In this document: in pieces, positions 50,810 to 60,775 of the stretch
How the letters are laid out: each line of letters begins with the position of its first letter
Position numbering within the stretch: the first letter of the stretch is position 1
NCBI GenBank assembly: GCA_006538405.1
Contig: BJKQ01000009.1
Coordinates: 1,250,001 to 1,314,000, forward strand
From: Hansfordia pulvinata
Taxonomy: Eukaryota > Ascomycota > Sordariomycetes > Xylariales
Direction: 5' to 3'
DNA length: 64,000 nt
The notes under the pieces: model-generated
The model's database searches: none
What the model was told of the DNA's origin: nothing
The model's input: the letters and a program-made list of their open reading frames with translations, nothing else
Translations under genes and position numbers: made by a program

Positions 50810-51676
50810 TCAGACGTTGAGGAGGAATACATTCTTTGGGTCGATGCAGCAGGGCTTGTGCAAACGCCATTGCGATTTCTGGCATTTCTTTTAACTCGCG
50901 TTAGAGAACGGGGAGGATAGCATTGCAGGTGGGGACCGGAAGTGACACTTACCTTGTCGCAGTACCAGGCGCGCTGGCACTTGGCACACTTCATAGGCAC
51001 TTTGCTTGTGTCTGCTTCAGACTTGCCACAGTGAAAGCAGCTAATTCGAGATACATGTATGAGCATTCACGGCATTGGGACACTCTGTTTAGCAAAGGTG
51101 ACTCACCTTGGGGCAAAGAAGTCCCTGGGGACGCCAGGCGAGTAGTTGTTGAGTGCATTCAAGAATTGAGCACGTCCAGGTACCCGAAAGCCGCCGAACT
51201 CCATGAAAGGTCTCCGGTAGCAGCAACTGATCTTTGGGACCAGGTCACGAAGATACTGAATCTGGTCAGGTCTGACAATTGCCCCAACGCGCATCAGTAA
51301 TGCTCCAGCAACGATGGCGCGGTAACTGCCTTCGAATTCGTCTGACTTGTGGGAACGCCAGTGTTCGAAGAAACGAGAACCAAGGTCGTCCTTGTCGAGC
51401 TTCAGACGAGTGGCGGAGACATGAGCATCAAGCTCTTTCGCGTAGCCCTCGGTCTTGAAGTAGTCTCGAGCTTCCTGAGGGGCCAGCATGTCGGTCTGAC
51501 AGACCAATTGAAAGAGCTCGAGCTCATGCTTGTCTTTTTCGAACTGGCCGCAGAGTTCTGAGGCCAGGTCCATGTCCCGATCGCCCTCGAAAAGGCCTAA
51601 AGCATGCAGCATTCAGTCGAGACGGTGTCTGATCCCAATGAAGGGAAGAAAACTTACGCATTCCCCAGCGACCCAT
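50810..51676 (-). CDS. MYND-type zinc finger protein
   Basis: Four exons (51676-51658, 51596-51107, 51040-50953, 50887-50810) total 675 nt, 224 aa. The start MGRWGMRLFEGDRDMD is a strongly conserved opening of a fungal protein family, and its codons straddle the first intron, which supports the start. The body (about residues 20-165) is helical and of unknown function. The C-terminal MYND finger has C171, C174, C188, C191, C197, C201, H209 and C213 (CFHCGK; MKCAKCQRAWYCDKKCQ; QWRLHKPCC). Intron 3 splits the finger between YCDK and KCQK. MYND fingers usually bind proline-rich peptides, so a scaffold or regulatory role is inferred. The protein ends shortly after the finger. Confidence 0.85.
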
Positions 51677-52102
51677 GGTGATCGGCCCTGGAAGTGAGTC
51701 GATGCGACGGTCTTTGTCGGTGTTCTTTTAGGCGAAGGAACGACGAGAGCTGGTGGAAAATGACGAACGCCCGCTTCAGGGTAGACCTAGAAGAGGTGTG
51801 GAAGATGGAAACGAAGAGGAGAGCGCCAGAGAACGAGCGAGCGGGCAAAGGAACATGAGTGAACTTGGGCGGGCGGGATATTCACTGGAGGAAAGAACGG
51901 CCAGTCACTAGGTATGAACATTGGGAAGTCGCTTGGAAGACTGGCTCGAGTGAGAGGCAGTCGCGACTGCAGTTGGCCAGCTGTCTGCGTTCTTGCGCTG
52001 CTGCGCTACCTTCGCGGCAACCGCAACCGCAATCATGTTTCGATTATGAAACCAGGACAAACGGAAGGCGCGCTCAAAAAGGGACTTAGAATCCCATGAG
52101 GA

Positions 52103-52116
52103 GGTAGGTACCTACC
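52103..52116. repeat. 14-bp perfect palindrome GGTAGGTACCTACC
   Basis: Same family of TACCTA/TAGGTA palindromes as at 5579, in inverted arm order. Confidence 0.7.
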
Positions 52117-52860
52117 AGCAACAGACCAAGGCTCGTCTGATCATGAGCCACAAGCCTCAGCCATGAATAACAACTACAGGTGACGGCAGTAGGCAGGCTT
52201 CTGAGCAACTCACGGAAGGACACGAGAGTATCTGCTGCGATGTGACCGCTGGCCAAGGGCTGTCGGGGCGGTATATCATACAGAGCCGATTCGGCGACAT
52301 TCTATCAGTCTTTGCAACTCTCAGTGTCCAAATGTGTATAATAGTAGGCAGGCTTATTGAATTAGAAACAAGTCATTCCGAGCAGAAGGCTTGCTCACTC
52401 GGAAACCTTTCACTCAGGAAGGAGCGGGTAGCACTCAGGGACGTGTGCTGGACCGAGCAGTCCTGGCCGCCTGGTCTCAGCACTCGGAGCCATTGAAGAC
52501 TTCTTCAGAACTTCCTCCATGTAAGGCGCCCATTCTACGCAAGAGCAATTGCAATGCCCGATCTGAGGTGGTGCCATGGAGGCCATCACTTGGGAGCGCA
52601 TCCACGCGCGCGTCGGCGACGGACGGGGCGGTTATCGACGGGGCGGCGGGCGCCGGCGGCTGAGCGGCCAGCGTCGGGCCAAGCAAACCACCGTACCACG
52701 TCCCCGCGACGCCGTCCGTCCCGCACTCGCACTGGGAGCGGAATCACGCCGGGCGAGCGGCTGCTATTCCCTTGCCGACGTCACCCCTCACTGTGCAGCC
52801 CAATAATGTGACATCTCTGGCGATCATCGCCCTGAGGCTGGTGCTCCTAAGGTATGGTGT

Positions 52861-52880
52861 GGTCTGGTCTGGTCTGGTCT
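52861..52880 (+). repeat. (GGTCT)4 tandem repeat
   Basis: Four exact pentamers about 150 bp upstream of the hmgA start. A regulatory role is not shown. Confidence 0.8.
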
Positions 52881-53027
52881 GCTTCGTCGCATATTGCGTC
52901 TGCAGGGTGCTGCGCATCTCGCAACTAAGGTACCTACACGTATAAGGAGGTAGGTAACCACAATCCACTCCTCACCACCAACCGCTACCGCGACTGATCA
53001 TTCAACCTCACCCATAGAGTCATCACC

Positions 53028-54491
53028 ATGCCAGTCACCAGCTTCGACTTCCCCGAGCGATATCGGTACCACAACGGCTTCGGCTCCCACGTCGAGTAAG
53101 GCTTGTCCGCCCAGCCCTGCTGCCGCCACCGTGTCGCCGCCCTGCTGACCGCGACCAGGACCGAAGCCGTCGACGGCGCCTTGCCCCTTGGCCAGAACTC
53201 GCCCCAGAAGCCCCCGCACGGCCTATACGCCGAGAAGCTTTCGGGCACCGCCTTCACTGCCCCGCGCCACGAGAACCAGCAGACCTGGCTCTATCGCATC
53301 CTGCCCTCCTGCGCCCATCCGGCCTTCTCTTCCACGGCCGACGGGCCCTTCCAGGCCGAGAAGCCCAAGGACCCGGCGCGGCTGCAGTACATCCCCAACC
53401 AGCTCCGGTGGGACCCCTTCGACCACGATGAGCAGACCGACTTTGTGTCGGGCATGCACAGCGTCGCCGGCGCCGGCGACCCCACGCTGAAGCAGGGCCT
53501 GGGCATTTTCATCTTCTCCGCCGGCAGGTCTATGGACGAACGCTCGGCCTTCTACTCGGCCGACGGAGACCTGCTCATCGTTGCGCAGGAGGGCGTCCTG
53601 GACATCAGGACAGAGCTGGGCTGGCTCCTGGTGCGCCCCATGGAGATCTGCGTCATCCCCCGGGGCATCAAGTACCAGGTGCATCTCCCGGCCGGCCCGG
53701 CTCGCGGCTACGCACTCGAGCTGTACCAAGGCCACTTCACCCTGCCGGAGCTGGGGCCCATCGGCTCCAACTGCCTGGCCAACCCGAGAGATTTCCAGTC
53801 GCCCGTTGCCTGCTTCAGCGAGGACCACGGGGCGACGGCGCTGGAGGGTTCCAGCACGTACACCGTCACGGTCAAGTTCAACAACTCGCTCTTCCAGACC
53901 CGACAGCAGCACACGCCCTTTGACGTGGTGGGGTGGCACGGGAATTACTACCCCTACAAATACGACCTCGGGCGCTTCAACACCATTGGGAGCATCTCCT
54001 ACGACCACCCGGACCCCTCCATCTTCACGGTGCTCTCGGCCCTCTCGGACCACCCGGGCACCGCCATCGCCGACTTTGTCATCTTCCCTCCCCGCTGGCT
54101 GGTGGCCGAGGACACCTTCAGACCACCCTGGTACCATCGCAACACCATGTCCGAGTTCATGGGTCTGATCACAGGGGCCTACGACGCCAAGAAGGGCGGC
54201 CAAGGCGGCTTCATGCCCGGAGGGGCCAGCCTGCACAACGTCATGAGCGGGCACGGGCCGGACGCCGCGAGCTACGAGGGAGCGAGGAACGCAGACCTGC
54301 AGCCTGCCCTGGTCGGGAGAGGCAGCTGCGCTTTCATGTTTGAAAGTTGCCTCATGGTAGGGGTGACAGAGTGGGGGCTGAAGACCTGCAAGAAGGTGCA
54401 GGACGGGTATAGCGAGGAGAGCTGGGGCGGCGTCAAGGTGCACTGGCAGCGCCCTGCCGGGACGCGGGACGATGGTCACCTGTTGAAGTGA
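53028..54491 (+). CDS. hmgA: Homogentisate 1,2-dioxygenase
   Basis: A non-haem iron enzyme that opens homogentisate to maleylacetoacetate in phenylalanine and tyrosine breakdown. Exon 1 (53028-53095, [20 protein letters not shown]) and exon 2 (53159-54491) are joined over a 63-nt intron inside the HVETEAVDG segment. The total is 1401 nt, 466 aa. It follows Aspergillus HmgA closely: [74 protein letters not shown]. The iron ligands are H349 and E355 ([14 protein letters not shown]) and H388 (MSGHGPD), at spacings like the known enzymes. It is slightly longer than usual (about 445). It faces an FAD monooxygenase 237 bp downstream. The other pathway genes (fahA, maiA) are not in this window. Confidence 0.95.
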
Positions 54492-54728
54492 AGATGATGC
54501 AGCGTATAGCACTCTACACACACGGAAGACTGGACACGTGGGTGATAACAGGAGGCAGCACGATACGAATGGACGTTGTATGAATTTCTTCGATTTCTTT
54601 GCATGATTCAACTTCCCTGTGATTATAGCCGTTGAGGGTATATAAGATAGCATTAAATACGGCATAGTACTGGTTCGACCTCTCAACTCGGGGTATCGCT
54701 CCGTCCTTTTCTCCACCCCTTCGCCCAA

Positions 54729-54979
54729 TCACGCCGCCGCCACCTTCTTCAGCTCGGCGTACTCGGGCGGGCTCCAGCCGCCCTTATTCTCAGGCATCAG
54801 GCGGTTGGCGATCTGGTCGACGCGGAGGGCCGCCGCGGCCCCTATGACGCCGTGCATGATGGAGATGCCGAGCCGCGTCTCCGGGTGCAAGAGGCCCGGG
54901 GCCCCGGGGATCAGCTTCTGCGCCTCGGCGATGAAGGGCGCCATGGTCTCGTCGTACGCGGCCAGCGCAGCCTCGACCC

Positions 54980-55011
<32 letters not shown>

Positions 55012-56198
55012 TCCGCCCCGCCGTGGCGGTGGCGCTTGGCCAGCTCGCCGGCCAGCACCCACGCGCCGACCAGCGCCGCCGTGGTGCCCATGCCCGTCGC
55101 GGCGCTGGGCACGTAGCCGGCGTCGCCGACCAGCGCGACGCGGCCCCGGACCCGCGACGGCAGCTTGACCTGCGCGAGCTCGGTGGCGTAGAAGTCGTCC
55201 GACGCGTCCATGCCGCGCAGCACCCGGTCGGCCTGCCACCCGGCGTCGTGGAAGCGCTCCCGCAGCGCCGCCCTCTGCGCGGCCGCGTCCCCGCCGCGGA
55301 TCGCCGTGGCCAGCTCCGGATCCTCCCCGGGCCCGCGGCAGATGCCCAGGTAGGCCTGCGTGACGGGGCGGTCGCCGGTGCGAAGGAAGATGGACCGCCG
55401 CCCGGGCGCGTGGTGCAGGCGCGCAATGTCGGCGGCGCCCTGGCCCGGCTTCTCGCTATTGTCCCTGTTGCCGTCCCCGGCACCGCCCCCTTCCTCGTCC
55501 TCGCTGGTGCGCGGGATGCTGAAGAAGGCGAAGAAGCACCCCAGCGACCGGAACGCCGCGTCGCTGGCCTCCTGCCCGAACAGCAGGCGCCGCGTCTTGC
55601 TGCCCTGCCCGTCGGCGCCGATGACCAGGTCGAACTGCTCGCAGGTCCCGTCGTCAAAGGTGACCGCCACCCGGCCCTTCTTGGCCCCGGCCTCGCTGCC
55701 GCTCTCCTTTCCCCCCTCCCGCTGCTGCTGCTGCTGCTGCTGCTGCTCCAGCCCCTTGATGCCGCACCCGTACCTGTGCCGGGTCCACCCCCCACCGCCG
55801 CCGCCGGCCTGGCTTTCGGCCTTCCGCCCCTCGCGCAGGCTGGCCTCGGTCAGCAGGCGCACGAGGTCGCCGCGCATGATCTCGAACTCGCTGGTCAGCG
55901 CCTGCGCCCCCTTGCCCGTCTCGTTAGCGCGGAAGACGGCCCGGCGCCGGTGCGGCGGCGACTGCGACACGAACGCCACCCGGCCTCGCGGACGGACCGC
56001 CGCCGCACCTCGTCCAGCAGGCCCAGCTCGCGCATGATGGGGATCCCCTGCGCCCGGATGTCGATCTGCTGCCCGCCCTCGCGCGGGAGGGGGAGCGCTC
56101 GGCCACCGTGATCCGGTGCGAGGCGTCGGAGCGCTGCAGCATGAGGGCCGCCGCGGCCCGCACACGCCGCCGCCCACGATCAGTATGTCCAGCGGCAT
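54729..56198 (-). CDS. FAD-dependent aromatic monooxygenase (apparent triple frameshift)
   Basis: A flavin monooxygenase of the PHBH/TetX fold. The start MPLDILIVGGGVCG at 56198 gives the GxGxxG dinucleotide-binding loop. The FAD GD motif is VALVGDAGYVPSAATGMGTT, and the DG motif is VIGADGQGSKTRRLLFG. Between 55978 and 56160 the reading frame must step three times by one missing base: after GGGVCG (near 56151-56160), after VAERSPS (near 56081-56093) and before VAFVSQS (near 55979-55981). The middle pieces then read AAALMLQRSDASHRITVAER and QQIDIRAQGIPIMRELGLLD, which fit the family. Because three bases are involved the frame returns to the start, so the long open frame hides the defect. With the bases, 490 aa. 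A low-complexity insert (Gln8, Gly-rich) lies near 55730-55800. The substrate is probably aromatic; more is not predictable. Confidence 0.8.
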
Positions 56199-57634
56199 TG
56201 TGGGACTGCGCCGCGCTGGTTGTTGATGGTCGTTTTGGCGACGTTTATTAGTTCCGGTAGCTTGCGGCGAAGGGGAAGGGCGCCGTTGCAAGGTTCGATT
56301 TGATGTTGTTGACCCCTTCTTAGTTGGCGCCTACTATCGGGACAAGGTGTATACGAGTAGGTGTATGGTAGACGGTTTGGAAAGGAGACACATGCAAGAT
56401 GAGAGAGTTGTGTGTGTGTGTGAAGCCAGAGACAGATGGCCTGATCTGATGATGCTAACCCGTAGTGGCGCAAGTGTGTGGCCGCAGAAGTAGGTACTGT
56501 ACCATCTACTGGGAGCTGTCGGTTTATATAAGAAGACATCAACTACCCAGACTGTGTGAGGCCATCTTCACGATATGCGTGGCCCGGTCGGCATTCTTGG
56601 AGGGTGCGAGCGCCGCCCCTTGCCGCCACTGTCCACTTGTGGCACCTATCATCCTCATTGATGCGGGTTTGAATATGCACGAATGGTCTTCCGAGAAGCA
56701 CCGCGTCACTGCCTGTACTGAGGTTGAAAATACCTTAGGTGGTAGGCTCAGCCAAGCTAGTGGGATGCCGAATAGGTCCCCGACGATGGGGACGCCACAC
56801 GCGTATGGACCACGGATACTTGCTCGTCACCTCGACCCGCCGATTCCAGTGCCACGCCGCCGATCGCTAGGCTCATCTGCCGGGCCCCCTGATCAACGCC
56901 TCGGCCCCCGGGGCGCCCAGCAGACCCGAGCGGCAACCGCCCACCGCCCCCCGTTGCACTGCGATGAATCATCAGCGGCACATCCAATGTATGGCGCGAA
57001 CCTTGACCGCTGACTCATCATCGGCACCGTTGACGAGTGATGCGAGTACTCTTACGAGTATCCAAGCTAAGTAGTACTATGGATTGCAAGGCGTGTGCGA
57101 TTCTGGACTTGGACCTGAATTGTTCCCATTTACATGTAGCTTCAGCGGCTTCGGGGGGGACTTGATGATCATGGCGAGGGTCACATCACAAGAGCCAATA
57201 GAACTGTTCGCACAGAGGCGGTTGCTCCGGCTCTGTAGGACCAACAAGTATTTTGGGCTAGCAATTAGCCATGGGGCCTTGCAAAGAAGCGCCGAAGAGT
57301 TACCAGACAAAATATTGATCCACCACGGCAGTAGATATAATCGCACCATCGCAATGACCCATCTCCTAGTATAGGTATACAAACAACCAAGGGGCTTTGG
57401 GCTGTTATGGCAATCTAGGTTCCTGGGGTCACAAGGCACAACAGTCTACTCGCACGAAGCGCCGTGTCGGATGCAACTGTCTTACATCAGGTTTGAAGCA
57501 TACTTAGAATCAATTATAAAGGGGCATCTTTGAATCTCCTATGGCCCCCATGCGTCCCTGGGTATACATCACCACACAACCTAAACCCCCGGCCAGAATG
57601 ACCCCTAATCAGCAACAACCAATTCCAACCACTC
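56199..57634. other. Intergenic, FAD monooxygenase promoter and BYE1 3' flank
   Basis: No gene is recognised. TACGAGTA copies occur at 56352-56359 and 57053-57060. The open frame at 56465-57013 has no domain. Confidence 0.5.
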
Positions 57635-60600
57635 CTAGGGTTTGGAGGCTTGCGGCGCGGCAGAGGGCATATCTGCGGCCGCAGCAGCAATCGTGTTCTG
57701 CACCACTGCCGGAGGGGCCTGCGCTGGTTTCGGTGCAGTCGGCTGCTGGGCTGGGGCTTGACGAGGCTGGGCATTGTTGGCGTTGGTGTTGGCGTTGGCG
57801 TTGGCGTGCGCATTGTTTCCCTCCTCCGTCAAGAGCTTGCTGAGCAGAGGCAGGTTTTCACGTGCCGCGGGGTCCTTCTCCAAGCAGCGCTTGACCGCGC
57901 TCCATTCCCCTTCCTTCATACGAGCAGCGTGGGGCAAGAGAAACGACACCGTCGAGCTGTCAAAGAGGGGCCCTAGCACCTCTCGCGCCAGTCGTTCCCC
58001 CTCCGCGTGGGCAGCACGCAGCGTCGTGTCCGGCTCTTGGGCTGCAGGGGCGAGCCGCGGGGCCTGCCCTGGGACCGAAGGAGGCGGAACTGGTGTCTGG
58101 CTGTACTGGTTTGAGGGCTGACCTGTCGTGTTGGCTGCAGCGCCCTGGTTGGCCGGGGGAGCACCTGATCCCCCGGGGGCAGATTGCTTCGGTAGGGCGC
58201 CATGCAAACCGTCTGCAGGTGCTGCAGGCGTACCCTGCGACTCAGTCTTTTGTTGATCAAAGGGAATAGGCGCTTGTTTCTCATCCCGGACCACAAAGAC
58301 CATAAGGAGCATCGGCTCGGCGCGCTGCAAGGGAATCAGATGATCGCCGATATTCTGCATAGGCTCCGGGATCGGCCCATCGCCCTCAGCCACGGGAACG
58401 AGATATGTATCTCTCACGTTGCCGAGCTTCTTCTCGCCCACCACACCGTATCTCTTCTTGTTCCGAAAGTAGTCAATGACGGCGGAGAACTGGCTACGAG
58501 ACGTCTCGTCGCCCTGCGCTGGAGAAAGGCTGGTGATGACAAGGTCGACCTGATTGTTATATCGAAGGCCGCACAAATACGGCACGGCTTTCTCCTCGGG
58601 AATGCGTCCTGCCACAGTGAGCACCGGGGGGATGAGATCTTTCCAAGCAATGCCCTTGATCTTGCTCAGGTCGGCACCGCCCACATACTTGGCGACAGTG
58701 CTCACGTCGGCAACATTCGTCATGGTCAGAGGTCCCCGCCACACCACGTCGGAATCGAAGTTCTCCGTGGGTGAGTAGGGCGGTGATTCGTTACCGTCAT
58801 CGTCAAGGAGCCTGTCCACTTCAGGGTCATCCACAGCGCTGGCGGAGCCTGGGGGCGCCTGGGCAGACGGCCGCCGACGGTGCGCGCCGGAAGGAGACTT
58901 GACACTAGAAAACACCTTGCCGATATCGAAGTTGGACTGGCTGGGCGACCGGTGGGTGGATTTTGTATCAACGCGTAGGGGGCCTGTAGATCCAGCCTTT
59001 GTTAGCTTGGGTCTGGATGGCGCGGCGTTGCGCTCGCCACCAGCATCGCTTTCGCGGTTGTTTTGTTGACGCATGCTCGAGGGCGTCTCTTCTGTTGTGA
59101 CGTTGTAGTTGTCCGATTCGATGATTTCCTCGCCCTTGTGTGTCCGGCGCACACGCGGGCCGTCGTCCGTGATCAGGGTCGACTGTTTCTCGGCGCGTGC
59201 CCTCATTTCCGCATTCTCGCGCTGTTGTTCCTTGGTCGCGAGCTCATCTCCAGTCATGATGACGAACGAAGGAGGTGGCAAGATGCCCTTCAGCAGTTGC
59301 GACGCTAGGTCAACGTTGCTCTTGAGGTTGAAGACCAGTGTCCTAAGCTGGGCAGCAGCCTGGGGAGCAGATGCCGGGTGTGTGTCGTCAAACGCGCGCT
59401 CAATCTCAATGGCCAAGCGCTCTGTGACTGATTTCTTGGTGGCGCCGCCTGGCACCTTGTAGATGTGCTTCTTCTCGGCCAAGTCCAGAGCCGCATCCAG
59501 GGACTTCTGCAGGGCCAGAGCACGCTGTTTGCGGCTCGGCTCAAGCTTCTGGATGTTGTCGGGCAGGTCGCTCGGCGGCGTGTATTTTGGGTAGACAGGA
59601 GCAGCCTCGCTCTCCGAGACCTTGCGCAGCTTGCTATGGGGAGCAGGCCCCTGGGAATGATCGCGCGACTTGCGTTTGCCCCTCGCCGCGACAGTGGCAG
59701 AGGAGGGCGCCTCTGGGGTTTCCTCTTTGACTTCGGGGCCTGGAGACTGCTTTGACTTGGTAGTGGAAGGGGCGGTCGTGGAAGCAGCGGGAGACGATCG
59801 GTCCTTGGACTCGCTTGTCCGCTTGCCCTTGCCCTTCTTGCCCTTCTTCTTCTTCTTGTCGTCCTCGTACTTCTGACGCCTTCCTTCCCAGGGTTTTTCG
59901 CCCTTGGCCATAGCCTCGAGGGTGGCCTTGTGATTCTCGGGTTTGCATCCTTCGCAGAAGTAGTCCTTATCCAAATCTTCCGTGAAGACACTCATGCCAA
60001 CACACACATTGTGCTGCCAGGCCCCGCATGTGTCGCAGGCAATCCAGGGCTCGTCGGCGTCGCCGTCCTCTTGCGTGATGGCTCCGCAAATACAGCGGAT
60101 CAGCTCCTCGTCGCTCTCCTCGTCGTCGTCCTCGCCGTTCTCCTCGGGCTGCGCATCCTTCTCGGTCTTCTTGTTGGGCTTTTTCGCTTGGCGGCGCTGC
60201 TTCGCGGGTTCGGGTCCGTTCTCGAGGTCAAAAGCTTTGGTGTGCTGGCCCTTAGTGGCACGCACCGATCGCCGGGGCTCTGATTCACCTGGAGGAGGAT
60301 CTTGTGTTAGAGAATCTTTCGATGATCTGGGGTTTCCGCGTCTTGTGGGGGTTTGAGATTGTGGCAAAGGCCGCGCCGAGTCTCGCGCCTGCTTGCACGC
60401 GCAGTCCTGGTCCAGCCCGTGGCTTCCAGTCTCCGCCGAGGCAGTCGCTTGATACTTTGCCTCTGCATGTGTCTCGTCCGCGGCTTGCGGCTGCTTTCCG
60501 GCGGAGCGCGTATTGCGACGGGCGCTGGGCGCGGGCTTGGGACTTGACTCAACCATGGACTTGAACCTGTCGGACAAGGCTTGGGAGGTGGGCTTGCGAT

Positions 60601-60775
60601 GGGGGTCGGGCTGGGAGTTCTCGTGATCCGCGGGCCTAGTGGCAGATGCAACTCTGGCGGCAGAGCGTCTTGTACGACCAGGGACAGGATGGGATTCGGA
60701 TTCCGGGGGACTGTTGGCGACGGCGCCGTTGGAGAGGGCTGCGGCGCCGCATTGGTGGGCTGGCTTACCGGACAT
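57635..60775 (-). CDS. BYE1: BYE1-type transcription elongation factor (PHD-TFIIS M-SPOC)
   Basis: A nuclear protein that binds RNA polymerase II through a TFIIS-like central domain and histone H3 through its PHD finger. In yeast, Bye1 affects early elongation. It is a single exon of 1046 aa. Domains: a disordered basic N-terminus; a PHD finger (about residues 227-275) with RCICG, WIACDTCGAWQHNVCVG and YFCEGC; a Lys-rich linker (KKKKKGKKGKGKR); a TFIIS M domain (about 393-515) with EPSRKQRALALQKSLDAALD and QLRTLVFNLKSNVDLASQLL; a SPOC domain (about 673-832) with VVWRGPLTMTNVADVS and LCGLRYNNQVDLVI; and a Pro/Gln/Asn-rich tail containing NANANTNANN repeats. The invariant LF[SN]LK-type motif of the M domain is present as VFNLKSN. 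It diverges from PRE9. Confidence 0.92.
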   Translation of the reverse strand: MSGKPAHQCGAAALSNGAVANSPPESESHPVPGRTRRSAARVASATRPADHENSQPDPHRKPTSQALSDRFKSMVESSPKPAPSARRNTRSAGKQPQAADETHAEAKYQATASAETGSHGLDQDCACKQARDSARPLPQSQTPTRRGNPRSSKDSLTQDPPPGESEPRRSVRATKGQHTKAFDLENGPEPAKQRRQAKKPNKKTEKDAQPEENGEDDDEESDEELIRCICGAITQEDGDADEPWIACDTCGAWQHNVCVGMSVFTEDLDKDYFCEGCKPENHKATLEAMAKGEKPWEGRRQKYEDDKKKKKGKKGKGKRTSESKDRSSPAASTTAPSTTKSKQSPGPEVKEETPEAPSSATVAARGKRKSRDHSQGPAPHSKLRKVSESEAAPVYPKYTPPSDLPDNIQKLEPSRKQRALALQKSLDAALDLAEKKHIYKVPGGATKKSVTERLAIEIERAFDDTHPASAPQAAAQLRTLVFNLKSNVDLASQLLKGILPPPSFVIMTGDELATKEQQRENAEMRARAEKQSTLITDDGPRVRRTHKGEEIIESDNYNVTTEETPSSMRQQNNRESDAGGERNAAPSRPKLTKAGSTGPLRVDTKSTHRSPSQSNFDIGKVFSSVKSPSGAHRRRPSAQAPPGSASAVDDPEVDRLLDDDGNESPPYSPTENFDSDVVWRGPLTMTNVADVSTVAKYVGGADLSKIKGIAWKDLIPPVLTVAGRIPEEKAVPYLCGLRYNNQVDLVITSLSPAQGDETSRSQFSAVIDYFRNKKRYGVVGEKKLGNVRDTYLVPVAEGDGPIPEPMQNIGDHLIPLQRAEPMLLMVFVVRDEKQAPIPFDQQKTESQGTPAAPADGLHGALPKQSAPGGSGAPPANQGAAANTTGQPSNQYSQTPVPPPSVPGQAPRLAPAAQEPDTTLRAAHAEGERLAREVLGPLFDSSTVSFLLPHAARMKEGEWSAVKRCLEKDPAARENLPLLSKLLTEEGNNAHANANANTNANNAQPRQAPAQQPTAPKPAQAPPAVVQNTIAAAAADMPSAAPQASKP

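Larger units (their letters stand above)
51677..53027. other. Divergent intergenic region, MYND gene and hmgA
   Basis: It holds the promoters of the MYND gene (minus) and homogentisate dioxygenase (plus). Repeats are the palindrome GGTAGGTACCTACC (52103-52116), a GGTCT pentamer array (52861-52880) and TAGGTA elements near 52945. No gene is recognised. Confidence 0.5.

Noticed and set aside
53223..54728. 501-codon minus-strand frame opposite homogentisate dioxygenase
   Set aside because: Antisense shadow of a GC-rich gene; no domain, while the plus strand encodes a complete enzyme.
54852..56111. 419-codon plus-strand frame opposite the FAD monooxygenase
   Set aside because: Antisense shadow with Arg/Pro/Ala-rich low-complexity sequence and no family match.
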